The notes under the pieces are model-generated. The model searched no databases, was not told the origin of the DNA, and was given only the letters and a program-made list of their open reading frames with translations. A stretch of DNA of 64,000 bases, from the NCBI GenBank assembly GCA_949130485.1, contig OX422189.1:1559720-1623719 (forward strand), read 5' to 3'. Of this stretch, positions 21,420 to 30,114 are shown piece by piece. This DNA comes from Agelas oroides (Eukaryota > Porifera > Demospongiae > Agelasida > Agelasidae). Within the stretch, counting starts at the first letter, position 1; every line of letters starts with the position of its first letter. Position numbers and translations under genes: made by a program.

Positions 21420-22638
21420 TTTTATGTCACATATTATTTATGAAACAATCAAAGTCCAGTATTTGCTTACCTTCTCACTGCTGGCATATAAAGTGCAGGC
21501 TGCAGCCGCCGGAAGGAGCTTCAACCGCACGTGTTGCATAAATTTGCATTTAATATTACCATGTTTTTAAAGCGGCTATAACTATAAGCTGGAACAGGCT
21601 CAATTTTTCGCGACGAGCACGGGCAATGTATAAATTTTTTATGCTAGAAGTTACAAATTTAACGAATCCTGCCAAAATACTTTCCGGACTAGGTTTCGGA
21701 CAGTGATCGAATTGTGGATTGCTCCGAATTCATGGCCCTGGAGCTGTTTCCAAGTATGACTGGTAGCTGTAATTTTTGTTACTGAAAGTTCAATGATAAA
21801 ACTTATTATAACCTGAGTTTGGTTAGCGCAATGACTGTACATAGGAAAATATAAGAGTGTGAATATATAATGAGAATTGATAGTGTCCGCAACTTCATAC
21901 AGGAAGTTTAGCTTCCGCTGCAAATAAAATTGTACGGGCGGAATGGACTTCCGTTCCGTTGGCGCCAAACTTTTCAGACTTACCGTTGCAGGCGGCATTA
22001 TTGGGGCGGGCCTGAGCTAGTCTCGTTCCCAGACCGCATTTTTTGCGCACGACCGCCGGAAAAAAGGGTCAGCCTCGTCCCCAGGCCCCTCCCCCCCGAG
22101 GAGAGGCCTGGTACACACTGTTTGCGCATGCGCGATATATTCCGTTATATTTTCCGTAAAAAACTTCGTACACTTATCTTGTCCGTATGCGGAAGATTAT
22201 ACTACCCAAGAATACAAGGCTTAGACTCCAGCGGCAACTTGACTTGCAGAATACTACTAGAGAACTACTTTTCAGACGTGGCAGTATCATTTCTTCAAAA
22301 CGTATACTCAAACAGAAAGGTAACAAATTGATTTGCCAAAAGGCCCGTTCTTAGCCATGCATAAAACACTTATCTCTCTTTCAAGGGGTAGTCACTTATA
22401 TGTCCCGTGTAGAAGCGTTTGCGACCGGGATCAAAACCGAACAATCAAGAACGCGCGGCTTTGCCAATATGTTGACCTTTGCTTTCATGCATTATCCCTA
22501 CCTTGTTTGCATACTTTTTGGCATGCCATCCCTACATCTTTTTACATTTCTAATGTTTTTTAAGTCTTGTATAATATAATGCTGTACCATAGCTATACAT
22601 ATTACAACTTTCTAATGTATAATTATATACTTCTTCAG
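21420..22638. other. Mixed element remnants upstream of the LRR exons
   Basis: At 22018-22140 two adjacent ends are seen, TAGTCTCGTTCCCAGACC and AGCCTCGTCCCCAGGCCC. At 22382-22430 there is one end of the AAGGGGTAGTCACTTATA family found complete at 48293-48580. Upstream exons of the LRR gene may lie here (for example around 22215-22310), but the frame and splice sites are not convincing. Confidence 0.45.
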
Positions 22639-22856
22639 GGAGCTCTCAGTTGCTGAAAATAAACTTGAATGTGATGGTATGAATGAACTCCTTCGACCAG
22701 TTGTGGCTTTATGTGAGGCATGCAAGTCAGCCTCCACAACCTTTGCCTCCTCTGGCAAAGCTATTCGTGCAAGATAACTGCATTGACACGCATGGAACCT
22801 GTGGAGGAATGTTTGCTCCAATCATCTGCATGAGAGCTCTTAAAAGGTTAGATATA
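22639..22856 (+). CDS. Leucine-rich-repeat gene, exon a (frame change inside)
   Basis: After the acceptor TTCTTCAG the sequence encodes ELSVAENKLECDGMNELLRP, a ribonuclease-inhibitor-type repeat, and later LAKLFVQDNCIDTHG, the next repeat, in a frame shifted by one base. The change falls between about 22725 and 22760. Either one base is lost or gained in this allele or assembly, or an unannotated mini-intron removes the interval. A donor AAAAG|GTTAGA ends the exon in phase 2, which fits the next exon. Confidence 0.5.
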
Positions 22857-23009
22857 GATTTGTGTGAACCAAAGATGGTACCGATTCCCACAATTCAGAT
22901 TAGGCTCAATGTTTGATGCAGATGTTTGGCTTTTCAGCATGTTTTCAAGGACCTGGATGCATGCTACATGCTTGTACAATTGTTATCACATGGTTGCACT
23001 TGCTTGTAG

Positions 23010-23116
23010 GTGGATCTTGAGTAGCATTGTTATGGAGGAGGTCAACTTGGATGGCAACTTGATTGGAGATGGAGGGGGAAGAGAAATCTTGCAAGCAATG
23101 CAGGAGAGGAAAGAAG
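23010..23116 (+). CDS. Leucine-rich-repeat gene, exon b
   Basis: The exon follows acceptor GCTTGTAG and ends at the donor GAAG|GTACAC. It encodes one clear repeat, MEEVNLDGNLIGDGGG followed by REILQAMQERK. The phase 2 entry matches exon a and the phase 1 exit matches exon c. Confidence 0.7.
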
Positions 23117-23297
23117 GTACACATGAAAACCAACCACTATGCTGCTATAATCATAAGTTGGTTCTCACCACCAAGTCTGAAGACTACTAACTTGGCACGA
23201 GGCTATCATCTTGCTACTTTGACTACCAAGTTTATAATGCATGGTATAATTCTTTATAATGCACAAATGCTACTTGATAGGGGATTTTCTTTTACAG

Positions 23298-23410
23298 TGG
23301 GGTTTCCAGCAATCAGAGTGAGTGTGACTCCAAGAATGTCTCCAGACATATTTTCAGCTATCATTGATCTCAGTACATCACATGGCAAGAAGGGCAAGAA
23401 GAAGGGAAAG
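23298..23410 (+). CDS. Leucine-rich-repeat gene, exon c
   Basis: The exon lies between acceptor TTTTACAG and donor AAG|GTAATG. It encodes VSVTPRMSPDIFSAIIDLS, then a lysine/glycine run beginning HGKKGKKKGK. The basic tail could be nuclear-localising or microtubule-binding. Position and phase link it to exons b and d. Confidence 0.7.
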
Positions 23411-23480
23411 GTAATGACAATAATGCCTCATTCTCGAGTGACTCTATTATACCCGTTCATTTCCTGTCAATAATCTATAG

Positions 23481-23501
23481 GGAAAGAAGAAGAAAAAGTG
23501 A
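23481..23501 (+). CDS. Leucine-rich-repeat gene, terminal micro-exon
   Basis: After acceptor ATCTATAG the phase-0 frame reads GKKKKK and stops at TGA, extending the lysine-rich tail of the preceding exon. Its composition and phase make it convincing despite its 21-bp length. The intron before it is 70 bp. Confidence 0.65.
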   Translation, partial: GKKKKK

Positions 23502-23586
23502 AGATGTCACCTGCATTCTGATCAAAGGAAGTACAAACTATATTTATGCACAGCCTATCTTTTGCTTGTATGTGAATCAGTTTTAT

Positions 23587-23644
23587 GTCCAAGCAGGGAT
23601 AATATATTATGTACACGTAATAATTATGTTATCCCTGGTCCAAG
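23587..23644. mobile_element. 44-bp palindromic micro-element, 7-bp TSD
   Basis: The palindrome-like unit 23594-23637 begins CAGGGATAATAT and ends ATGTTATCCCTG. It is flanked by the exact duplication GTCCAAG (23587-23593 and 23638-23644). It lies just downstream of the LRR gene, probably in its 3' UTR. Confidence 0.85.
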
Positions 23645-24386
23645 TACCCTCTGCTTACCATCAGCATTACTCAACTCAGACTGACCATACAGTTATGTGA
23701 GCTCTAGTGGAGTTAATTACCACTCACCAGCACAGCACTTTATGTTAGATGTATGAAGCAAGAGCTGTAGGTGACTGAGTTAAACAGTGTAACGTACTCT
23801 CCGAGTCTGCTCTCTGTGTTTCGAGTAATTGCTTTTGGGGAGCCTACGTAGCAATTTACACTTATGGCTATGATTACGCCCCCGCAACGAAAGGGGTGGG
23901 GCTGTTTTTTTTTTTTAATCGAGTACCAGCTTGAACCAACTCTGTGCTATATAGAACAAACTGTGAGTTGAGGCGTGCTTTCTAACTTTTAGTCTCCCTA
24001 GCTCGGATTGGCCGGGTCTGTCTGGCAACGCGAGACTACTTTTAGTGTACGTGCACTGTAAGTTAGTAGGCTCGTTTTGTGGCCGTTGTTGACGCCGAAT
24101 GTTCGAATCCAGCTCAGAATTTCAGTGCACTTTTCTCTCTCGGCAACAACAACTCTCACAAACGAAAATTTGAACGTAAATTGTTAGATTTCATAGACCA
24201 TGAACGTCATTAGCGGGGAGAACATCAAGAACTGCAAAATGATGTTTAGAGAGTGGTTGAAATTGGGGGTGGAACCTTTAGAATACAAGGGAGGGGGGGA
24301 TAAAGTTTGGTTTGTGAAACTAGTTTCTGTATTTAGTTTATTGGCGTCTAAAGACTGTTCTTGATACACACAGGCCACCAACAGCC
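23645..24386. other. Intergenic, no gene seen
   Basis: There is no supported exon. A short TAGTCTC...GAGACTA fold-back unit sits at about 23992-24045, without a visible target duplication. A tRNA B-box-like word near 24105 does not sit in a foldable tRNA. The last 200 bases probably hold the JmjC gene promoter and 5' UTR. Confidence 0.45.
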
Positions 24387-25147
24387 ATGGCACGGCCTTC
24401 AGTGTTTGTTGGAATCCTTAGTATTTGGGTAGTACTTCTAACAACCCTGTCTACATACATGGTTCTCAGTGGGAAGTATATCCTCGTCAAAACTGATGAG
24501 AAGTTGGACATGGTGGCAGAGAGTATGCTGCAAGAAAGTGATGGTAATGGAGAGAGACATTCAGAAATTGATAGGCTGTTTCGTCTCAAGAGGAGTCCAA
24601 ACTTGCATATGGTGGAGAGACATGGTAGTAGCTTAGGTTTTGAGGCAGAACTGGAAAAGATACTTGCCGTAGATGAATCAAATCCCAGAGCAGCTTTTGA
24701 GCAAGTGGTAGTTCTAAGTAGTCTCCTGCCTAAAATTACTAACATCTCAAGAATGAAGACTCCTTCACCAGAGACATTTCGGAACTACATTGCACCCATG
24801 GGCCTCCCAGTAGTGTTCACTGACATGTTAGAGGGGCAAATGCTGGGTACATGGACATGGGACTATGTTCGCTCAAAGTGGGGGGACCAAGTTTACAGCA
24901 ATATCCGACAGGGAAATTTCTCCACTAAAACATCAAAATCAGGAAAGCATACTGTCAACCGGGTTTCAGTGAGGCTCAGAGACTTCATAGATGTTGTGAC
25001 TGGGAAACGAAAGCCCACTGAGAAGGAAAGAGGGTTGTACATTGCAAAGAAAAGGGTGATTCCTGTGGAGGCTCTAGAGGCTGAGTTCTACTATCCTCCC
25101 TTCTACCCTGGGCCACATAAGAACTGCTACCTTGAACCCACTGGATG
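24387..25147 (+). CDS. JmjC/cupin-8 2-oxoglutarate oxygenase, exon 1
   Basis: The ATG at 24387 has a good context (GCCATGG). Residues about 7-28 form a single hydrophobic helix (FVGILSIWVVLLTTLSTYMVL), so the protein is probably a signal-anchored type II membrane protein with its catalytic domain in the lumen or outside. After a variable region, residues about 125-254 begin the cupin-8 domain (SPETFRNYIAPMGLPVVFTD and CYLEPTGW). The exon ends inside the Trp-254 codon at the donor GGATG|GTAATG and joins exon 2 in frame. The complete protein is 384 residues. Substrate is unknown; relatives hydroxylate or demethylate proteins, or act on small molecules. Confidence 0.85.
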
Positions 25148-25332
25148 GTAATGTAATTCAGAGTATTGACACAATACATTTAGTCTCCTACCAGTATAAT
25201 GGGTTTATATAGAGCACTGCATCACAGGTCAAGTGAGTTTGTAGTTCAGTTCACATGCAGTTTTATAGATAAAGGCTCACTATACCACACGAAACATAAT
25301 CCTTCCTCTTTTCCTTCCGCATCCCTATATAG

Positions 25333-25726
25333 GATGGGCTCCCCTGGAACATTCACACAAGGACACATTGACAGCAAGGATAACTTTGTTTACCAGATTC
25401 TTGGAGAAAAACGATGGACCATCTTCTCCCCTTGGGACTACAAATACCTCTACTACACACAGACCAAAGGATCATTAGAATGGAGTGCTGTATTGAGCAG
25501 CTCAAAAGCACCAGACATCAAGAAATACCCACTTTTTACAAAGGCAACCCCAATTACGTTCACAATGAAGCAAGGTGAAGTGCTCTACCTACCAAGGGGC
25601 TGGAGTCACTTTGTTGAGAACATCACCCCTGTGCTCATGATCAACACATGGAGATATGGCCCTGCTGCCATCACCGAGTCGTGGTCAGAGAAGAACCGTC
25701 AGGAAATCAGAAAACGGTGCTTTTAG
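25333..25726 (+). CDS. JmjC/cupin-8 oxygenase, exon 2 (catalytic)
   Basis: The exon begins after acceptor CTATATAG and completes Trp-254. It carries the iron site: His-265 and Asp-267 in TQGHIDSKDN, and His-346 in LPRGWSHFVEN. Lys-280, in LGEKRWTIF, lies where family members bind 2-oxoglutarate. All three facial-triad ligands are present, so the enzyme is predicted active. The frame ends with a basic tail at 25726. The intron is 185 bp. A nearby plus-strand ATG at 25199 is in the intron and is not a start. Confidence 0.85.
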
Positions 25727-26263
25727 GTGTGGGTTTATTAATAAGTGTAGCTAGAACTCACATTGCAGTTTCATCATGTGTTTTGATTTTATACTCATGA
25801 TTTTATTTACCAAATAATATTATGTTGTGTCTATATACTCTGTCCCAGTGGACAACCACACACTGAACCCAATTAATATTTGTCAAGACTATCAAGCCAG
25901 ACCATCTCTCACCCTCCAAAAAAGTGAGAGAAGATCTAGCAGATGTCATTAGTTCACAGCTTGTTTATTCTCCCTACCTTAGAACCGCACCAATATTATA
26001 GTTCATGCATTCTGAAGTGTTAACTGCTAGATGAAAATTGAGCCATAGGTGATCAGCAACTCATGAATACTAACAACATGTGTTCTCTCACTTTTCTTCT
26101 GGAGCATGAGAGATCAATTTGTCTAGCCACTGACTGGTCAGATATACTGACTTCGTTGAGGGTCTGGTGTCAATCACATAACAATGTGCAATCACTGAAT
26201 TACAAACTGTGATTACTGGTCCCTGTTTTTGAGGAGAGAGCCTGGGAACAAGGTTACCACACA
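25727..26263. other. 3' flank of the JmjC gene, no further gene
   Basis: AT-rich sequence with AATAAT-like polyadenylation words near 25815. No ORF of interest. A short CTGGGAACAAGG end of the 9-bp-TSD family lies at about 26240. Confidence 0.4.
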
Positions 26264-26463
26264 CCCATGTCTTTGTCTTTGCTGAAGATGTCTAGTGCAG
26301 GCATAATTTCTTTACTTTTTGTCATCAACATCAGCTTTCCAACACCATATTAAATAGCTGCTATGGCAGCTTGCTCCCATTGGCACACCCATTATTTTGT
26401 AGTTACTTGTTTTAGTGACTCATAGGCCTAATCAGGCCCGGAACTTTGTGTCACTCCAATAAC

Positions 26464-26529
26464 ATTCATTCATTCATTCATTCATTCATTCATTCATTCA
26501 TTCATTCATTCATTCATTCATTCATTCAT
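26464..26529. repeat. (ATTC)n microsatellite, about 16 units
   Basis: Uninterrupted 4-bp repeat inside the glycine-zipper pseudogene. The corresponding place in the intact gene has no repeat. Confidence 0.95.
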
Positions 26530-26617
26530 GGCCCCACCCACTATTGCTCCAGTCACCAATCGTTTCAGAATTATAGCCAAGAAATGAGCTGTTTAACTTA
26601 TAAACGTGGCATTTACT

Positions 26618-26676
26618 ATCCTTGCTTAGCCTCGTCCCCAGGCCCCTCGGGCCTGGGGACGAGGCTAATCCTTGCT
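26618..26676. mobile_element. 41-bp TAGCCTCG palindrome, 9-bp TSD
   Basis: The unit 26627-26667 is two TAGCCTCGTCCCCAGGCC ends joined by a few bases. It is flanked by the exact duplication ATCCTTGCT (26618-26626 and 26668-26676). The pre-insertion sequence matches the intact relative at about 43305-43315 (TATCCTTGCTG), which confirms the boundaries independently. Confidence 0.9.
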
Positions 26677-27215
26677 ATAAGTGCCCTCTGGTTGTCCACC
26701 ATGTGATTTTTCATCATCGTCTTCGTCAACCGGAAGTTGGCCTAAAAACTTCAATGTCTCAAGAATGGTCTATGGGATCACTATCAGACTGGCAGGCATG
26801 AAAGCTCTTGCTATTATCCTGAATATCCTCATTGTGTCTACTGTGCCCAAATGGTTCAGAGAAACACCGATTGATGATGATGATTTTCACAATGTAGCCT
26901 CTTCAGCGTAGTTTGCAGATCTACCATGAGCCCTGTGTAGCTGGTTACCAACAAGACAAGAAGGGAACTGTTACAGAAAGAACAGCCTAGTCCAGAGGAA
27001 AAAAAAAACCCAAAAGTACTGCAGAAGAATAGCTACAAAGTAGAGAAGCCAAATATGCTGCGTGTCTTTGCTACTGAGTCTTAATTTAGTAAGAATATCT
27101 CTCTTCATTACCCGAAGGGCTGATTATGAGAAACTACGCTGGTCTCATGCCCATATCAGGCATATGCCTACCCAACTCACGTCACGTTCACGCGAAGAGA
27201 AAGTAGTCTCGCGGG

Positions 27216-28014
27216 CCAGACTCTTAGCCTCGTTCCCAGGCCCCGCCCAGCTTTCCGTCGCTTGCAGTACGGAAAAGCCGTGGAGAGCCTAGTCTCGTCC
27301 CCAGACACCAAATTTTTCGCGCGCGCCCTGCGGCCTTGTCGAAAAATAGGGTCTGGACACGTTCACTGGTAAAACTGGGGCGTAATCATACGAGCGTATC
27401 GGCATGTTGTCGCACCAATCAGATTGCTCAGGTAAAGTAAATTGCGTTATGTGTCATCACAAATAGCCAGCTTGCAAATTTTTGGGCGCCAAAGCAAATG
27501 CTGCAGGTAGCGGATAATGTAATTAACACCTACAATTACCCAATTTACTGACCGCCGTATGTAAACTTGCCCCAGTTTTCATAGTGAAAGTGTCCAGACC
27601 CTATTTTTCGAGGAGTCCGCAGGGCGCGCGCGAAAAATTAGGTCTGGGGACGAGACTATGGAGAGCCTGGTATCTTTTCTCACGTGAGCATGACGTAATC
27701 GGAAAATGGCGAAATTTTGCAGAACTAACAGGCTGTGTTTCGCGTATATTAAACCGACTACACGCTCAACGCTTGGTGTGTGAGACAGTCGCCTCCCGCT
27801 AGCTAAATACGTGTGGTAAGTTACCTGGTACCTTGGCTCTTTTCGCTGTTCTGGGCCCGGTGCGCCCACGCACAATTAAACCCTTTCTATATCTACCATC
27901 CTTTCTATCCCGACGTCACTCACGTGAGAAAAGATACCAGGCCCTCTCCCGCTTTACCGTACTAATAAGCGACGGAAAGCTGGGCGGGGCCTGGGAACGA
28001 GGCTACCAGACTCT
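27216..28014. mobile_element. Fold-back nest, middle element (TAGCCTCG ends)
   Basis: The middle element 27225-28005 has ends TAGCCTCGTTCCCAGGCC and its reverse complement, and inner arms CAGCTTTCCGTCGCTT. It is flanked by the exact duplication CCAGACTCT (27216-27224 and 28006-28014), which is sequence of the outer element. Sequence between its arms and the inner insertion includes TCTCACGTGAGCATGACG and its mirrored counterpart near 27925. Confidence 0.9.
27281..27667. mobile_element. Fold-back nest, inner element (TAGTCTCG ends)
   Basis: The inner element 27290-27658 has ends TAGTCTCGTCCCCAGAC and arms continuing through TTTTTCGCGCGCGCCCTGCG. It is flanked by the exact duplication TGGAGAGCC (27281-27289 and 27659-27667), which is sequence of the middle element. 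It is the youngest of the three. Confidence 0.9.
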
Positions 28015-28053
28015 CACGTGCGGAGAGTCTGGCCTGCGAGACTAAAGAGAAAG

Positions 28054-28276
28054 CTAGGCCTGGGCACGAGACTAACCGAAGTTGTTTATTCAGCATCAAG
28101 AATGCGAGAACCCTTATTGCTCTAAATATACGAAACGATTATTATTTTGTATGATTGTTGTATTAGAAGAAGAGGGGCATTGTTCAGTGATAGTCGAGGT
28201 AATAGTACTAATACCTTATGAGATATCATCCACGTTCACGCCCCGTGGCCGCTCACAGTTGACGGATCGATAGACA
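28054..28276 (+). promoter_or_regulatory. Putative promoter of RING-zipper gene 1
   Basis: The region upstream of gene 1 shares a block with the region upstream of gene 4: TCTAAATATRC, then a GATTATTATT or GATAATAATT tract, then GCATGATTGTTG or its variant, then GCTCACAGT before the start codon. The match at about 28120-28170 and 35550-35590 suggests a duplicated promoter. TAAATAT could be a TATA-like box. Confidence 0.45.
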
Positions 28277-29845
28277 ATGGACCGCCAAGGTCGTCGAGGA
28301 AGGCGTGGGAAACAAAAGCGTAACAAAGCACCTACTAGGCAGCTGACTAAGCCTGAGGAAGCTATACCGCCGCATCCAACGGTGGATACTTTTACAACAA
28401 GACATTTTAATGACTCTACAGTTAACAAGGATGACGACTTCTATTCCGGTTCCTTTGGTGCCGCTGCTTCCCGTAGGAAGCCTGCTGATGGGGGTTACGA
28501 TTATGAATTTGTTAGCAATCCTCTTGATGAGCTGACCTGTTCCATTTGCCTTTCGGTGTTACGTGATCCAAACTTGACTAGCTGCTGTGGAAACCACTTT
28601 TGCCAGTCGTGTATCTCTCACATCAAAAACAAAAGAAACCAGTGTCCCCTGTGTCAAGAGCCAGACTTCACTGTCATGCTTGATAAGTTCTTTGCTCGCA
28701 GAGTGAATGAGCTCAAAATCAAATGTCCAAATAGTAGTCAAGGGTGTGAATGGGTAGGTGAGCTTGGAAGGATTGGAAAGCATCTAGACGTCTCTTGTAG
28801 TTTTGTCAAAGTAATATGTGATTACTGTCACAGTGAGGACATCCTACGACACGTTTTGGCTGATCATAAGAAGGTGTGCCCTGCACGCCCATACAGCTGT
28901 GAATATTGTGGCCACAGGGACAAATGGGAGTTCATAACAATGGTACATCATATTAGATGTGAAAAGTACCCAATGGAATGCCCCAACAAGTGTGGTATTG
29001 GAAGAATTCAACGTCAACAGCTTAATAAGCATGTTCATGAAGAGTGTACCCTTGAAGAAATTGGTTGTGAATTTGAGTATGCTGGCTGTCAAGTTCATCA
29101 GCCTCGAAAGAATATGACTCTACATTTGAGTGAAAATGTGTCGTCCCATCTAGGTATGGTTGCCTCACACTTCCAAAAGAAGTTGGTTGAAAAAGATGAA
29201 ATGATAGATGAGCTAAGAATATGCAATGAAGCACAGAGTAGACAGCTTTCAGTACTAAAAGCAAATGTTCAGTCACAAGAACGGGAAATTTCAGGACTAA
29301 GAGCATACATTCAGCCACAGAGGAAACAAATGCAGGAACTGGAAACAAATGTTGAGTCTCAATCAAGAGAACTCAAGAAGGTAGAGGATGAAGTTTGTGG
29401 TATACAAAGCATCTTCTATTTGCACATCTTCGGGCTCCTTAAGGATATTGCATTGAGAAATCGTGATCTTCAGATGTCCAGAAGAAATGAAGCGAGTGTG
29501 TTAGGTACAGCAGTTGGTGGTGCTGCTATTGGAGGTGCCGCTGGACGTGCAGTGGGACCAGTTGGTGCTATTGTTGGTGCAGTATTGGGAGGATCAATTG
29601 GGGCAATAGCAGCTTTTGCTTCCAGTGAGCCTGAAAGTGTTGCAAGCGTGCTTTCAAAGATGGGCGAAAAGGAGAAGCAACATATGGCTAGCACAGCAGC
29701 CAAAGTTGCACATGAACGCAATCTTGTCGAGCAGCTCCTTGCAAAATCCATTCTTGACAACCCAGCTGAAGCTAGATCCTTTCTCATGGCAGTACTAAAA
29801 AGGTTGAACTTTGAAGTGTATGTGAAGCAGTACAGAAGACGCTAA
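28277..29845 (+). CDS. RING/TRAF-zinc-finger protein with C-terminal glycine zipper, gene 1
   Basis: A single-exon 522-residue protein. A basic N-terminus (RQGRRGRRGKQKRNK) precedes a C3HC4 RING finger (Cys-88, Cys-91, Cys-104, His-107, Cys-109, Cys-112, Cys-123, Cys-126), so E3 ubiquitin-ligase activity is likely. Residues about 148-300 hold TRAF-type zinc fingers (CPNSSQGCEWVGEL, CPARPYSCEYCG, CPNKCG). A coiled coil covers about 300-375. In place of the MATH domain of classical TRAFs there is a glycine zipper at 409-447 (VGGAAIGGAAGRAVGPVG, then GAVLGGSIGAIAAF) and a 75-residue helical tail ending QYRRR. Glycine zippers pack membrane helices. First of four tandem paralogues; function unproven. 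Confidence 0.9.
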   Translation: MDRQGRRGRRGKQKRNKAPTRQLTKPEEAIPPHPTVDTFTTRHFNDSTVNKDDDFYSGSFGAAASRRKPADGGYDYEFVSNPLDELTCSICLSVLRDPNLTSCCGNHFCQSCISHIKNKRNQCPLCQEPDFTVMLDKFFARRVNELKIKCPNSSQGCEWVGELGRIGKHLDVSCSFVKVICDYCHSEDILRHVLADHKKVCPARPYSCEYCGHRDKWEFITMVHHIRCEKYPMECPNKCGIGRIQRQQLNKHVHEECTLEEIGCEFEYAGCQVHQPRKNMTLHLSENVSSHLGMVASHFQKKLVEKDEMIDELRICNEAQSRQLSVLKANVQSQEREISGLRAYIQPQRKQMQELETNVESQSRELKKVEDEVCGIQSIFYLHIFGLLKDIALRNRDLQMSRRNEASVLGTAVGGAAIGGAAGRAVGPVGAIVGAVLGGSIGAIAAFASSEPESVASVLSKMGEKEKQHMASTAAKVAHERNLVEQLLAKSILDNPAEARSFLMAVLKRLNFEVYVKQYRRR

Positions 29846-30114
29846 ATGTAACTATGTATTGCCAGTGTATTCAACTTGCATTTATACATGCAAATATTCA
29901 TGTATTCACAAACACGAACCACATCTCCCCCAAAAAGATGTAGATGTTATGCAACGTCACCCACTGCAGGATACGTATACAAAAACAGCACATCACGTGA
30001 TAAATGTCCCTTACCGCGCCGTGTACCGTGTATCCCCCCGTGCCTCTCTCGATATGATACCCTCCAACGCCTCTGTCGTGCCGTGTCACGGTGTGAGTTG
30101 AACTCGCCGCAAAC
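29846..30114. promoter_or_regulatory. Spacer between RING-zipper genes 1 and 2
   Basis: The first 60 bases match the 3' flanks of genes 2 and 3 (GCCAGTGTATTCA, then ATACATGCA), so the duplication unit included the 3' UTR. The rest must carry the gene 2 promoter in under 250 bp. The end, GAACTCGCCGCAAACATGGA, parallels GAGCTCGCCACGGACAATGG upstream of gene 3. Short minus-strand frames here are by-products. Confidence 0.4.

Larger units (their letters stand above)
26264..26710 (-). pseudogene. Broken fragment of the glycine-zipper gene family
   Basis: The sequence aligns by eye to the glycine-zipper and tail region of the gene at 42944-43946 (for example CCCATGTCTTTGTCTT, CATCAGCTTTCCAACACC, GCCCCACCCACTA and TCTGGTTGTCCACCA, all in the same order). 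The frame is lost by substitutions and deletions, a TTCA microsatellite has expanded inside it, and a 41-bp fold-back element has inserted at 26627. It is a dispersed, dead copy of a host gene about 17 kb from its relatives. Confidence 0.75.
27195..28053. mobile_element. Fold-back nest, outer element (TAGTCTCG ends)
   Basis: The outer element 27204-28044 has ends TAGTCTCGCGGGCCAGACTC and the reverse complement GAGAGTCTGGCCTGCGAGAC, flanked by the exact 9-bp duplication AAGAGAAAG (27195-27203 and 28045-28053). Without its insertion it would be only about 50 bp long. Confidence 0.9.

Noticed and set aside
24055-24125. tRNA-like B box (GTTCGAATCC)
   Set aside because: I could not fold a T-arm, D-arm or acceptor stem around it, and there is no matching A box at the right distance.
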